Positions 1 through 9,755 of a stretch of DNA of 45,819 bases are shown here, in pieces. The stretch lies in NCBI GenBank assembly GCA_900546645.1, contig URDR01000011.1, forward strand, positions 1 through 45,819. The letters run 5' to 3'. The notes beneath the pieces are model-generated. The model saw only the letters and a list, made by a program, of their open reading frames with translations, was not told the origin of the DNA and did no database searches. This DNA is from an uncultured Bacteroides sp. Its GTDB lineage: Bacteria; Bacteroidota; Bacteroidia; Bacteroidales; Bacteroidaceae. The translations under genes were made by a program, and so were the position numbers. The first letter of the stretch is position 1; every line of letters begins with the position of its first letter.

Positions 1-94
1 TTTTCTGTGACATACAGAACTAAAAGCTATATTTTTTTACTTGCGAAACTTAAATTATTAACAATTCAATTATATCATTAATCAAAAAACAGAG
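1..94 (+). other. 5' leader of the SusC operon
   Basis: This AT-rich stretch precedes the SusC start codon at 95. I see no TAnnTTTG box and no clear hairpin, so the promoter probably lies upstream of the window. The A-rich bases just before the ATG are typical of translation initiation without a Shine-Dalgarno sequence in Bacteroidota. Confidence 0.4.
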
Positions 95-3028
95 ATGAAA
101 AGAGGATTTCTTTTGTTCGTCTCTCTTGCAGTGATGGCAATCCAGTCGCTGTTCGCCCAAAATTTTTCTGTCAAAGGTACAGTATTTGACGGAGAAACGA
201 ACGAACCGCTGATTGGTGTAACGATCATGCAGGAGGGTACTAATAATGGAGTTATTACCGACATCGACGGAAGCTACTCCATTGAGATCAAAGGTGTTGC
301 AAAAGCAACGCTGGTGTATTCTTACATCGGTATGCAATCGCAACAGCACGTAGTGACGCCACAGACTCACAAACTGGACATCACGATGAAATCGGATGCA
401 CAGATGGTGGATGAAGTGGTAGTAGTTGCTTACGGAGTTCGTAAAAAGGGGACCATTGCCGGTTCGGTTTCGACGGTTAAGTCGGAAAAGATGGAAAATG
501 TGCCTGCCCCAAGTTTTGACCAAGCCCTGCAGGGACAAAGTGCCGGCTTGACGGTCATTTCTAACTCCGGTGAACCCAGTAAAGCGGCTGTATTCCAAAT
601 CCGTGGTACTAACTCAATCAACTCGGGTACAGCTCCGTTGTTTATCTTAGACGGGGTGCCCATCTCAAGTGCCGACTTCAATACCCTGAGTCCGAATGAC
701 ATTGAAAGCATCTCCGTGCTTAAGGATGCATCTTCTACCTCTATTTATGGTGCACGTGCTGCCAACGGGGTGGTCGTGATTACCAGCAAGCGTGGTTTGT
801 CAATGGACAAAGCCAAAGTGACCTTGCGTGCTCAGTATGGTTTCTCACAGTTGGCACGTACCAACTGGGAACTGATGAACACGCCCGAACGTATCGCTTT
901 CGAAAAAGAAATCGGTATCGATGCGGGTCAAGACTACAACTTGCTTTCACGCACCGACATCAACTGGCTCGATATGGTGTTCAATGACCGTGCACCGCTG
1001 CAGAACTACGAAATCTCGGTGAACCGTGCTACCGACCGTTTGAACTACTACGTTTCAGGTGGTTTCTATGACCAGGAAGGTATTGCTCAGAGCTCTGAGT
1101 TCCGCCGCTACAACCTGCGTGCCAATGCCGAAGTAAAAGCCAGCAGCTGGCTGAAAATCGGTACCAATACCATGAGTGCATACGAAGAAACACAGCAGGC
1201 TGATGACGGTAGCTACACCATTGTAACTCCGATTTCTGCCAGCCGATTCATGCTGCCTTACTGGAATCCGTATAAGAAAGACGGTTCATTGGCTACCATC
1301 AAAGACGGAAGCTGGGCGGGAACCAGTGAAAACCCGATTCTTTACATGGAGCAGAACCCGGTGAAGTATAAAAAATATAAAGTACTTTCTACAGTATATG
1401 CTGAAATCACTCCGATTGAGAACTTGACTATCCGCTCTCAGTTCGGTGTTGACTACACGCATACCACTGCTTTCATGCAGTCATTCCCCAGCCTTTCGGT
1501 AAATAACGGTTTGGGTACCGCTGCCCGCAGAAGCACCGATATGCTGAGCCTTACTGAAACTACAACAGCCAACTATCGCTTCAACATCAAAGATGACCAC
1601 CAGTTTAATGTCATGCTGGGCCAGGAAGGGGTAGATTACCGCTATGAAGGTTTCGATGTGTACTCAAAAGGTCAGACCAATGACTTCCTTACCAATGTAT
1701 CTGCAGGTACCCGTGCATCAAGCTGGGCTGATACATTCAGCAGTTATGCCTACCTGTCGTTCTTCCTCCGTGGAGAATACAACTATAAAGATTTGTATTA
1801 TGCCGACTTCTCGGTACGTACCGATGCTTCTTCTCGTTTCGGTAAAGACCACCGCTGGGGTACATTCTGGTCATTGGGCTTCATGTGGAATGCCAAGCAA
1901 GAAAACTTCCTGAAAGACATTGACTGGTTGACCAATGCACAGGTTGCCTTGAGTACCGGTACTTCGGGTAACTCTGAAATTCCGAACTACGACCATTTGG
2001 CATTGGTTGCCGGAGGTCCGAATTACAACGACGAAGCAGGTATCTATCCGGCACAGAGCGGCAATGAAGAACTGGGATGGGAACAGACCTGGTCAAACAA
2101 CGTGGGTGTGCGTCTTGGATTCTGGGACCGTGCTAACTTAAATGTGGAATTCTATCATAAGAAAACCACTAACATGCTGATGAGCGTACCTGAATCATAC
2201 GCCGTAACCGGTGAAGGCTATCGCTGGAAAAACGTGGGTGCCATGGTAAACCGTGGTGTAGAAATCACTGCCGACGGCGACATCATCCGTACCAAAGATT
2301 TCGTATGGAACGTCAGTGCCAATGTTTCTTATAACATGAACAAGCTGACTGAACTTTATAACGGAGTAGAAGAATATGTAAACTCTACTACGGGTGTGAA
2401 GTTTATGGTAGGTCATTCGGTACACGAATTCTTCCTGAACCGCTATGCCGGCGTGAACCCTGCCAACGGTGACGCGCTTTGGTATGACAAAGACGGAAAC
2501 ATCACCAATGAATACCGTGAAAGCGATAAAGTGATGACTGGAAAGACTTTCGACTCTCCTTGGATGGGAGGTTTCGGTACCACCCTCAGCTGGAAAGGCT
2601 TCCAGCTTTCAGCTCAGTTCAGCTGGATGGCGAAACGATTCGTGATGAACAACGACCGCTTCTTTGAAGAAAGCAACGGACTTTATACGGTATATAACCA
2701 GTCTAGACGTCTGCTTTACGACCGCTGGAAAAAGCCGGGAGATCTTACCGACATTCCCCGTTACGGCGAAGTGGCACAGCTCGACGACCGTTTCCTGGAA
2801 AACGCTTCATTCATGCGTCTGAAAAACCTGAGTCTGGCTTATACCTTGCCGCAGTCGTTACTGAAGAAAAGCAAATTCTTTACTTCGGCACGTCTGTATA
2901 TACAGGGACAGAACTTATGGACCATCACCGGATTCAACGGATTAGATCCTGAAGTAGCAGCCAATGTATATCAAGCACAGTATCCGGCAACACGCCAGTT
3001 CACATTTGGTGCAGAATTATCATTCTAA
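95..3028 (+). CDS. SusC/RagA-family TonB-dependent outer-membrane transporter
   Basis: This is an outer-membrane TonB-dependent importer that works with the SusD-like lipoprotein encoded 12 bp downstream. The 977 residues begin with a signal peptide probably cleaved after SLFA. A carboxypeptidase-regulatory-like domain follows at about residues 23-106 (FSVKGTVFDGETNEPLIGVT). Next comes the SusC signature DEVVVVAYG and a plug domain with FQIRGTNS and LFILDGVPI, to about residue 225. The rest is a beta barrel ending in a terminal phenylalanine (FGAELSF), as outer-membrane barrels do. The length is normal for the family and the reading frame is intact. No anti-sigma or regulator gene is visible upstream because the window starts here. 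The operon contains a serine protease and no glycosidase, so the cargo is more likely peptide or glycopeptide than glycan. That substrate is an inference; the family call is firm. Confidence 0.96.
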   Translation: MKRGFLLFVSLAVMAIQSLFAQNFSVKGTVFDGETNEPLIGVTIMQEGTNNGVITDIDGSYSIEIKGVAKATLVYSYIGMQSQQHVVTPQTHKLDITMKSDAQMVDEVVVVAYGVRKKGTIAGSVSTVKSEKMENVPAPSFDQALQGQSAGLTVISNSGEPSKAAVFQIRGTNSINSGTAPLFILDGVPISSADFNTLSPNDIESISVLKDASSTSIYGARAANGVVVITSKRGLSMDKAKVTLRAQYGFSQLARTNWELMNTPERIAFEKEIGIDAGQDYNLLSRTDINWLDMVFNDRAPLQNYEISVNRATDRLNYYVSGGFYDQEGIAQSSEFRRYNLRANAEVKASSWLKIGTNTMSAYEETQQADDGSYTIVTPISASRFMLPYWNPYKKDGSLATIKDGSWAGTSENPILYMEQNPVKYKKYKVLSTVYAEITPIENLTIRSQFGVDYTHTTAFMQSFPSLSVNNGLGTAARRSTDMLSLTETTTANYRFNIKDDHQFNVMLGQEGVDYRYEGFDVYSKGQTNDFLTNVSAGTRASSWADTFSSYAYLSFFLRGEYNYKDLYYADFSVRTDASSRFGKDHRWGTFWSLGFMWNAKQENFLKDIDWLTNAQVALSTGTSGNSEIPNYDHLALVAGGPNYNDEAGIYPAQSGNEELGWEQTWSNNVGVRLGFWDRANLNVEFYHKKTTNMLMSVPESYAVTGEGYRWKNVGAMVNRGVEITADGDIIRTKDFVWNVSANVSYNMNKLTELYNGVEEYVNSTTGVKFMVGHSVHEFFLNRYAGVNPANGDALWYDKDGNITNEYRESDKVMTGKTFDSPWMGGFGTTLSWKGFQLSAQFSWMAKRFVMNNDRFFEESNGLYTVYNQSRRLLYDRWKKPGDLTDIPRYGEVAQLDDRFLENASFMRLKNLSLAYTLPQSLLKKSKFFTSARLYIQGQNLWTITGFNGLDPEVAANVYQAQYPATRQFTFGAELSF

Positions 3029-3040
3029 ACAAGAACAAAA

Positions 3041-4582
3041 ATGAAAATTAAAAATATAAAACTATATCTCTTGTCGATTTGCCTGACCTGCTCTTTTGCT
3101 TCTTGTCTGGACAAGTATCCCGAAGATGCCATGCGCATGGAGGAGGCAATCAACACTCCGGAGGATGTAAATCAGCTGGTGATTGGTATCTACTCGGCAT
3201 TCAAGAGCCCGGCACTCTATTCGGGTTACCTTACCTTGCTGCCGGATATCCAGACCGACCTCGTATATGGAGTGATTGGTAATACCAATATATATGGTCA
3301 CATTTGGCGCTGGAAAGACATCCAGTCAACCAATACAGAAATAGAAAAAGTATATGGTGCACTTTACAATGTTATCAATCAGGCAAACTTCTTGCTTGAC
3401 AACGTAGAGCGCGTACGCAATAATGCTTTGAGCACCGAAAACCCGGATGAAGCCCTCGATAAGCTGGATCAGTATTGCGGTGAAGCTTACTTTGCCCGTG
3501 CACTGGCTTACTCGGAACTGATTAAGCTGTTCTGTAAGCCGTATGAAAGCGATGAGGAAGCTGCCAACGAGTTGGGCGTTGTTTTGACGCTGCACTATAA
3601 GGGAGATGAACCGATGAAGCGTGCTTCACTGAAAGACTCGTATGCCTTGGTTTTGTCCGACCTTGACAAGGCTGCCGACCTGCTGAAACTGGAAGAGGAT
3701 TATAATCCAGCTACTCATGGTGCCCTGTTTAATACGACCTACTTCAACGAATATACAGTTCATGCACTCCGTGCACGCGTTGCCTTGTATATGCGTAAGT
3801 GGGACGATGCCATCAAGTATGCGTCCAAGGTAATCGACAGCAACTACTATGTCCTGTCGAGCGTAAACCAGGATGTATCGCCAAATGTGAATTACTATCA
3901 GTACATGTGGACCAGTGATAACTCTACCGAAGCCATCTGGAAAGTAGGATTCACTATTAACTCATACGGAGGAGCCTTGGGAACCGTGTTCAGCAACTAC
4001 GACTTCGTTTCGTTCAAGCCCGACTATGTTCCGGCAAACTGGGTGTTCGACCTCTATGCGAATGACGACCTGCGTGCTCCGGCTATCTTCAAGACCATGC
4101 TCACCGGTTACAGCCACGCATTGCAATGGCCGTTGCTCATCAAGTACTTCGGTAACGAAACATTCCAGCAATATAATGTATTCCATGTATCTATGCCGAA
4201 AGTATTCCGCTTGTCTGAACAATACCTCATCCGTGCAGAAGCTTATGTACAGAAAGAGAAATTCAACGAAGCCGGAAACGACATCACTACCCTGCGTACA
4301 GCCCGTTACGAAACTTACGGTGGCGGTACTTCTATGAGCAAGCAGAACGCAATGGAAGTTATCGAGCAGGAACGTGTAAAGGAACTCTATATGGAGGGCT
4401 TCCGTCTGCAAGACTTGAAACGCTGGCACAAAGGTTTCGAACGTAAGCCGCAGGAACAGACGCTCGATACCGGCAACCGCCTGAAAGTAGAAAAAGACGA
4501 TCCGTTGTTTGTATGGCCTATCCCGCAGCACGAGTTGGAAGCACCCGGATCGGAAATTGAACCTAATGAGAGTAACAAATAA
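3041..4582 (+). CDS. SusD/RagB-family surface lipoprotein
   Basis: This is the substrate-binding lid lipoprotein of the SusC-SusD importer, anchored on the outer face of the outer membrane. It has 513 residues. The signal peptide ends in SFAS followed by Cys22, the lipidation site. The C-terminal part carries the characteristic SusD pattern RVKELYMEGFRLQDLKRW (roughly residues 447-465), and the end has the typical VWPIPQHELE. The middle is helix-rich, with tetratricopeptide-like segments. It starts 12 bp after susC and is followed 15 bp later by another lipoprotein gene, so it is surely cotranscribed with both. Residues after the lipidated cysteine are LDKYPED, less acidic than in the downstream lipoproteins. 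The ligand cannot be read from the sequence. Confidence 0.95.
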   Translation: MKIKNIKLYLLSICLTCSFASCLDKYPEDAMRMEEAINTPEDVNQLVIGIYSAFKSPALYSGYLTLLPDIQTDLVYGVIGNTNIYGHIWRWKDIQSTNTEIEKVYGALYNVINQANFLLDNVERVRNNALSTENPDEALDKLDQYCGEAYFARALAYSELIKLFCKPYESDEEAANELGVVLTLHYKGDEPMKRASLKDSYALVLSDLDKAADLLKLEEDYNPATHGALFNTTYFNEYTVHALRARVALYMRKWDDAIKYASKVIDSNYYVLSSVNQDVSPNVNYYQYMWTSDNSTEAIWKVGFTINSYGGALGTVFSNYDFVSFKPDYVPANWVFDLYANDDLRAPAIFKTMLTGYSHALQWPLLIKYFGNETFQQYNVFHVSMPKVFRLSEQYLIRAEAYVQKEKFNEAGNDITTLRTARYETYGGGTSMSKQNAMEVIEQERVKELYMEGFRLQDLKRWHKGFERKPQEQTLDTGNRLKVEKDDPLFVWPIPQHELEAPGSEIEPNESNK

Positions 4583-4597
4583 AAAAACAGACTGATA

Positions 4598-5497
4598 ATG
4601 AAAAAGCGAATAATGCAATGTATGGCAGTGGCAGTAGCGGCTATCGCACTGTTCAGCTGCGAGCAGGACAGACCGGCATACTCCGGCAAAAATTATCTGA
4701 TGTTTTCCGATACGATTTATTACTATCCCGTACAAGAGAGCAATGAGGTGTTCCAAGTACCGGTATCGGCTACCGAAAAAGCCGATTATGACCGTACCTT
4801 CGGTGTGGAAATCATTGATAAGGAAAGTAATGCCATCGAGGGCAAACATTACAGCCTGCTCTCAAATACTGTAACCATCAAGGCGGGTAAAATGAGTGCA
4901 TCGGTCGATGTAGAAGGGGTGTACGATAATATCGGTATCGGCGATTCACTGGGATTTGCCTTGCGTCTGGTGATTCCGGAAGAAGAAAAATGGAGCCTCT
5001 ATGGCGATGAAGCCAAGGTGGTATTGCAGAAATCTTGTCCGTTCGACATCAACAACTTTACCGGATACTGTATGGTAACTTCTACCTACTTCGCCGAATA
5101 TATTCCGAACATCAAGAAACGCTTGATTGAAACCGAGCTCGATCCGGAAGAAGAAAATACGGTAATTCTGAAAAATCTGTATTACGACGGATTCGATGTG
5201 AAACTGCGCTTCAGCCGCAAGAACATCATGGAGCCGAAGGTGGAAATGGACGAACAGACACTGACCACTACCGGCGAAGCATTCGGAACCATCTATGGTG
5301 ACGGCAAGCTCCGGGTGAGCCAGCCTAAGGTCTATACTTCATACTACAGCAGCTGCGAAAACTTCGTAATGCAGTATGTCACACTGAGTGTATATAATAA
5401 AGACGGCTCGCTCTTCGGAACCGTAGGAAGCTATGCCCATCTGCTGGAATGGATCAGCGATGCAGAAGCAGAAGAACTAAAAGATCAAGGTTTTTAA
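4598..5497 (+). CDS. DUF4843/DUF4984-like SusCD-associated lipoprotein
   Basis: This is a 299-residue lipoprotein. The signal peptide runs to ALFS, with lipidated Cys21 followed by EQDR. It resembles lipoproteins often encoded just after susD in Bacteroides: a Calx-beta/DUF4843-like N-terminal part (FQVPVSATEKADYDRTFGVE, the pattern of a strand-rich domain with an EGKHY motif), then a second domain starting near CPFDINNFTG that I tentatively assign to DUF4984. The function is unknown. Such proteins are presumed accessory surface ligand-binding subunits. The gene sits 15 bp after susD and 25 bp before the next gene, within the operon. The assignment rests on pattern recognition of family hallmarks, not on a search. 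Confidence 0.72.
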   Translation: MKKRIMQCMAVAVAAIALFSCEQDRPAYSGKNYLMFSDTIYYYPVQESNEVFQVPVSATEKADYDRTFGVEIIDKESNAIEGKHYSLLSNTVTIKAGKMSASVDVEGVYDNIGIGDSLGFALRLVIPEEEKWSLYGDEAKVVLQKSCPFDINNFTGYCMVTSTYFAEYIPNIKKRLIETELDPEEENTVILKNLYYDGFDVKLRFSRKNIMEPKVEMDEQTLTTTGEAFGTIYGDGKLRVSQPKVYTSYYSSCENFVMQYVTLSVYNKDGSLFGTVGSYAHLLEWISDAEAEELKDQGF

Positions 5498-5522
5498 ACG
5501 TATATAAGAAACAACGAACAAT

Positions 5523-7031
5523 ATGAAAAAACTATTATTCAAAAACTGGCTGGTGCTGATGAGCCTCGTAATGGCATGTGGTTTTACAGCATGTGATGAC
5601 GATGATGACAACGTAGGCACTGCCCCTATATTCCCTGAAAAGCAGGAAATCAACTTGGCTGCCGGCGGTTCGCAGGAGTTTTCTTTCGAGGCGAACACCA
5701 ACTGGAGTTTGTCTTCATCGGCTATCTGGTGTGTATTTGTAAAAGATGAAGTGGAAAGCTTCGTTTTGTCTGGTACTCCGGGCAAGCAGACAGTGACCGT
5801 GAAAATGACCGGCGACGCTCCGGCTCACGAAACCAGTGTAGCTAAACTGGAATTGACCATGGGTGGCGAAAAAGTGGTGATCGGTGAAGTTCGCCGTGAA
5901 GCACAGGGCTACGACTTGCAGCTTTTCGATGAAGAAGGCAACCCGATTACTGAACTGGAAGTGGGCTATAACGACTTCAAACGCTTTAAAGTGAAAGCGA
6001 ACTACCGTTTTGCTGTTACCAACAAACCGAGCTGGGTAAAACTGGAAGGTGATGCATTGGTAGGGGGTATCAACAAGGAAGTTACCGGTGGATTGGAAAT
6101 CATCCAAAATGGTAACATGGAAAAATACCCGGTTACTGCCGACCAGAAATATACGCTTACTTTTGCTTCGGAAGACGGTAAGAGCGAAAAGCAGATTCCG
6201 TTAGTGTTCGGTGGTATGTCAGCTGAAGATATGGATATTGTTGACGGTCCTACTGCCAACAGATGGTCTTGGACTATTTCTGAAGATGGAAAGACCTTCA
6301 CCAACGGTGCAGGTGTTGCTGGCGGTAGCGGTACAAGCTATAACAAGCATGTATCTTTCACGCTGAAAGCTAAAAACGATGACTTCAAGATTGTCATGAT
6401 TGACGAGTATAAGCTCAATGACAGCAAGCAGCATGAAGTGATGGATGAATATGGATGGATGCATTATGCTATCCACGATAAGTGCAAAATCAATCTTACT
6501 GCAGATGAATTACCAAATGACCAACCCAGAACAGCATATATTTTAGCAGTTCCTTTTGCTAAATACGAAGAAATCAAAGATGACGTTATTGGAAACGCAT
6601 TTGATGAAGCAGGTGAGTTGAAAATTGAATACGATAGATTCTTGCTGATGATTGCTACACAAGAAGTCATCGAAGATACCAGCGGTCCTGAATTTAAAGT
6701 AACTTGGTGGGATGAAGAGACATCTACAAATAATGAAATAGAGCTAACTAAATATACTGATCCAATGTTTGATGAGTTTAATGTAGCTGTTCAAACTTTT
6801 GAAGCAGAAGTAGGCAAATCATACGATGTGGATCCTTTACTGGGTATGTTTGGTACAGATTGGAAATGTGGTGCTATGATGGAGAACCCTGCAATCGTTG
6901 TTGAAGGTATGGAATGGGGACAATCTGCTACCATTACGATAAAGAGTGAGTTTAGTGAAGATTTCCCAATTATGTTCATGGACTCAGGCGATGCTATTAA
7001 GAAAATACTTGTAGTTACTCTCAAAAAATAA
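5523..7031 (+). CDS. BACON/PKD-like surface lipoprotein (possibly DUF5003)
   Basis: This is a 502-residue lipoprotein. The signal peptide ends GFTA, with Cys24 followed by five aspartates, a strong match to the surface-export signal of Bacteroides lipoproteins. Residues about 35-125 look like a BACON-type beta-sandwich (NLAAGGSQEFSFEANTNWSL), a fold usually tied to binding mucins or carbohydrates. The rest is not recognisable with confidence; DUF5003 is a guess. Base composition changes sharply inside the gene: the line at 5881-5940 is 32/60 G+C, while 6721-6780 is 16/60. The C-terminal third (from about 6470) may therefore have a different origin. No catalytic motif is visible. The gene is in the SusCD operon, with only 12 bp to the next gene. 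Confidence 0.7.
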   Translation: MKKLLFKNWLVLMSLVMACGFTACDDDDDNVGTAPIFPEKQEINLAAGGSQEFSFEANTNWSLSSSAIWCVFVKDEVESFVLSGTPGKQTVTVKMTGDAPAHETSVAKLELTMGGEKVVIGEVRREAQGYDLQLFDEEGNPITELEVGYNDFKRFKVKANYRFAVTNKPSWVKLEGDALVGGINKEVTGGLEIIQNGNMEKYPVTADQKYTLTFASEDGKSEKQIPLVFGGMSAEDMDIVDGPTANRWSWTISEDGKTFTNGAGVAGGSGTSYNKHVSFTLKAKNDDFKIVMIDEYKLNDSKQHEVMDEYGWMHYAIHDKCKINLTADELPNDQPRTAYILAVPFAKYEEIKDDVIGNAFDEAGELKIEYDRFLLMIATQEVIEDTSGPEFKVTWWDEETSTNNEIELTKYTDPMFDEFNVAVQTFEAEVGKSYDVDPLLGMFGTDWKCGAMMENPAIVVEGMEWGQSATITIKSEFSEDFPIMFMDSGDAIKKILVVTLKK

Positions 7032-7043
7032 ACTCATTAATCA

Positions 7044-9749
7044 ATGAATATAAAGAAATTACATAACCTGTTCCTCCTGCCACTGTTGCTCGGACTGCTG
7101 AGCATCGTGATGCCGGGATGTTCGGACGATGATGAAAACGCCTTGCAGAGCGAGTACGGCTACGTACAGTTCAAGCTCTACAAAAGCGCATCGTTCGGGG
7201 CAGAAGTAGCCAGCCGAGCCGCTGCCAACGACCAGTTGGACTCGCTCTACGATGCCAAGAAGATTAAAGTGATTTTGGAATATAACGGCACACAGGTTTC
7301 ACAGACCTTGCCGCTACATTCTTACAATGCGGAAAATGCAGAGTTTGGCTTGCGAAGCGACAAACTGCAGCTTACTACCGGTACGTATACCATCATCGGT
7401 TATTATCTGTATAACAAACTCGACCAGCAGATTCTTGCCGGTTCGGCTACTGAGAGCAATACGTTTAACGTAGTGAGCGGCGGACTGGAAGTGAAACCGC
7501 TTGCCATCGAAACAGCCAAACGCGGTATGGTTCAGTTTAAATTGGAAAAGACCGGACTGAGCCGTGCGGCAGGAGCTTATCTGTTCAGCACCATCCGTCT
7601 GGTGGATGTAACTGTAACCAACACCTTTACCAACGAATCCAAGACTTTCAAGAAACTGAAAGTGAAGTATAAGGAAGAGTTCTTGGGGCCGGACGAATAT
7701 GAAAAGCCGGAAGACTTGCAGGATACTGACGACCAGTATAAGAAGATTGGTACCGCTCAGTGTGACACCACCGTATGGTTGCCTGCCGGTAACTACCGGG
7801 TAACTTCGTATACCACCTACTCAAAGAACGGTAGCGTGGAAACGGCTCTTGAAACACAGCCGGTAGAAGGTAAGGCTTTTGTCATCAGCGACAATACGAC
7901 CAATATTGAAGCCAACGTGCCTATCAAATTGTCGGAAACCTTTGAGTATATCAAAGACTATCTGGCTTTGAAGGAAATCTGGGAAGCGATGGACGGAAAG
8001 AACTGGAGCTTCTATGGCGATGCGGCAGCTCACGGAACCAACTGGAACTTTAACAAGGAGTTGGATATGTGGGGCGATCAGCCGGGCGTTACCTTGAATA
8101 ACCAGGGACGCGTGGTGGGTCTGGTTTTGGCTGGATTCGGTGCAAAGGGATTCTTGCCCGATGCCATCGGTCAGCTCACTGAACTGGAAGTGTTGAACCT
8201 CGGTTCACACGACGAAAAAGTAGGTGGTCATATGTATCAGGAATCCGACTTCAAGAACGGACTGAATGAACAGCAGAAGAAGAACATGCGTTATCACTAT
8301 GAGAAGCATTTCTTGAAATACGACCCGCGTGCCGACATGTCGGAAATGATTGTGAACAGCGTCAACAGCGACCCGAGCCAGAAACGAATCAACAAGAACA
8401 GCCGCATCACGCTGAAAGATACTCAAATCGGTGTGATGACTAGCAAGATTGAAGGCGTTTCAAAGGCTATCTACCGCCTGACTAAGTTGCAGCAGTTCTA
8501 CATCGGTAATGCACCGGTGAAATATGACCAAATTGCCACAGCGTTTACCGATGCCGACAAGGCTGACTCTCCGTATAAAGTGTATTCGGAAGAATTTACT
8601 GAAGATGCATGGAGCAAGATGACAGCACTGACCGATATCGAGCTGTATAACTGCCCGATGCTGACTCAGATTCCAGAATTCTATTACAACTTGCCGGAAC
8701 TGCAGGCTTTCAACATTGCCTGCAACAGAGGTATCAGCGCACAACAGCTCCGTGAAGACTTTACGAGATTGGCTTCAGAAGAGGTAGGTAAGAAAATCCA
8801 GATTCTCTACATGGGGTATAACAACCTGGAAGAACTGCCCGAAAAAGATGCATTGAAGAATATGGTTAAGTTGGGCTTGCTCGACTTGACGCATAACAAC
8901 GTGAAGAAACTGCATCCGTTTGGTTCACACGTTCGTCTGAGTTCTTTGTATCTCGACAACAATGAAATCACAGAAATCCCGGCTAATTTCTGCGGATTTA
9001 CCGAAGAAGTGGAGACTCTGGGATTTGCTAATAACAAGCTGACGAAGATTCCGAATATCTTCGATGCCAAATCGGTATTCGTTATGGGCGGTGTGAACTT
9101 CTCGAACAATGAAATCGACGGTGTAGAAGATCCGGAAAATTTCAAAGGTATTAACGCCGCAAGCGTAACCTTGTCGTATAACAAGTTCACTACTTTCCCG
9201 AAAGAACTCTTCACTTCCGGTTCTCCTATCAGCACGCTGGATATGAGCAACAACCTGTTGACTGAGATTCCGGAAGGTTCTATCAAGGGTAAGAAAGCGT
9301 ACCTGCTGGGTATCATCGACTTGCGTTTCAACAAACTGACCAAGCTGTCGGATGATTTCCGCTCAACCACGCTCCCCTACCTCACCAATATGGACTTGAG
9401 CTACAACTGCTTCACTGAGGTTCCGCCCGAACCGCTGAACAGTGCCAACCTGCGTGCCATCGGTATCCGTAACCAGCGTGACGCGAAAGGAAACCGTACG
9501 CTGCGCAAATGGCCTACCGGCATTACCTTGTGCCCCAGCCTGACTCAGCTGCAGATTGGTTCGAACGACATCCGTAAGGTAGACGAGACACTGACTCCGC
9601 GTCTGTATATCCTCGACATTGCAGATAACCCGAACATCTCAATCGATGTGACCAGCATCTGCCCGTACCTCGAACAAAACCTGGTACGTCTGTTCTACGA
9701 TAAGACTCAGGATATCCGCGGATGTGATGCGTTAGGAATTGAACATTAA
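7044..9749 (+). CDS. Large leucine-rich-repeat surface lipoprotein (DUF4458-like)
   Basis: This is a 901-residue lipoprotein. The signal peptide ends at MPG, and Cys26 is followed by SDDDEN, a textbook Bacteroides surface-export signal. Residues about 35-300 contain two strand-rich DUF4458-like modules (the pattern YVQFKLYKS and again MVQFKLEKT), which is an internal duplication. From about residue 350 (VVGLVLAGFGAKGFLPDAIG) to the end there are many leucine-rich repeats with the LxxLxLxxNxLxxIP pattern, for example LSSLYLDNNEITEIP and IDLRFNKLTKL. LRR proteins of this kind bind proteins. It lies 12 bp after the BACON-like gene and 6 bp before the next LRR gene. I infer a surface receptor that holds the protein substrate for the downstream protease. 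No partner is known. Confidence 0.85.
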   Translation: MNIKKLHNLFLLPLLLGLLSIVMPGCSDDDENALQSEYGYVQFKLYKSASFGAEVASRAAANDQLDSLYDAKKIKVILEYNGTQVSQTLPLHSYNAENAEFGLRSDKLQLTTGTYTIIGYYLYNKLDQQILAGSATESNTFNVVSGGLEVKPLAIETAKRGMVQFKLEKTGLSRAAGAYLFSTIRLVDVTVTNTFTNESKTFKKLKVKYKEEFLGPDEYEKPEDLQDTDDQYKKIGTAQCDTTVWLPAGNYRVTSYTTYSKNGSVETALETQPVEGKAFVISDNTTNIEANVPIKLSETFEYIKDYLALKEIWEAMDGKNWSFYGDAAAHGTNWNFNKELDMWGDQPGVTLNNQGRVVGLVLAGFGAKGFLPDAIGQLTELEVLNLGSHDEKVGGHMYQESDFKNGLNEQQKKNMRYHYEKHFLKYDPRADMSEMIVNSVNSDPSQKRINKNSRITLKDTQIGVMTSKIEGVSKAIYRLTKLQQFYIGNAPVKYDQIATAFTDADKADSPYKVYSEEFTEDAWSKMTALTDIELYNCPMLTQIPEFYYNLPELQAFNIACNRGISAQQLREDFTRLASEEVGKKIQILYMGYNNLEELPEKDALKNMVKLGLLDLTHNNVKKLHPFGSHVRLSSLYLDNNEITEIPANFCGFTEEVETLGFANNKLTKIPNIFDAKSVFVMGGVNFSNNEIDGVEDPENFKGINAASVTLSYNKFTTFPKELFTSGSPISTLDMSNNLLTEIPEGSIKGKKAYLLGIIDLRFNKLTKLSDDFRSTTLPYLTNMDLSYNCFTEVPPEPLNSANLRAIGIRNQRDAKGNRTLRKWPTGITLCPSLTQLQIGSNDIRKVDETLTPRLYILDIADNPNISIDVTSICPYLEQNLVRLFYDKTQDIRGCDALGIEH

Positions 9750-9755
9750 TAACCC

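Noticed and set aside
3962..4849. A 295-residue minus-strand open frame across the susD end
   Set aside because: It is antisense to susD and the next lipoprotein gene, has no recognisable domain, and its length follows from the codon use of the real genes.
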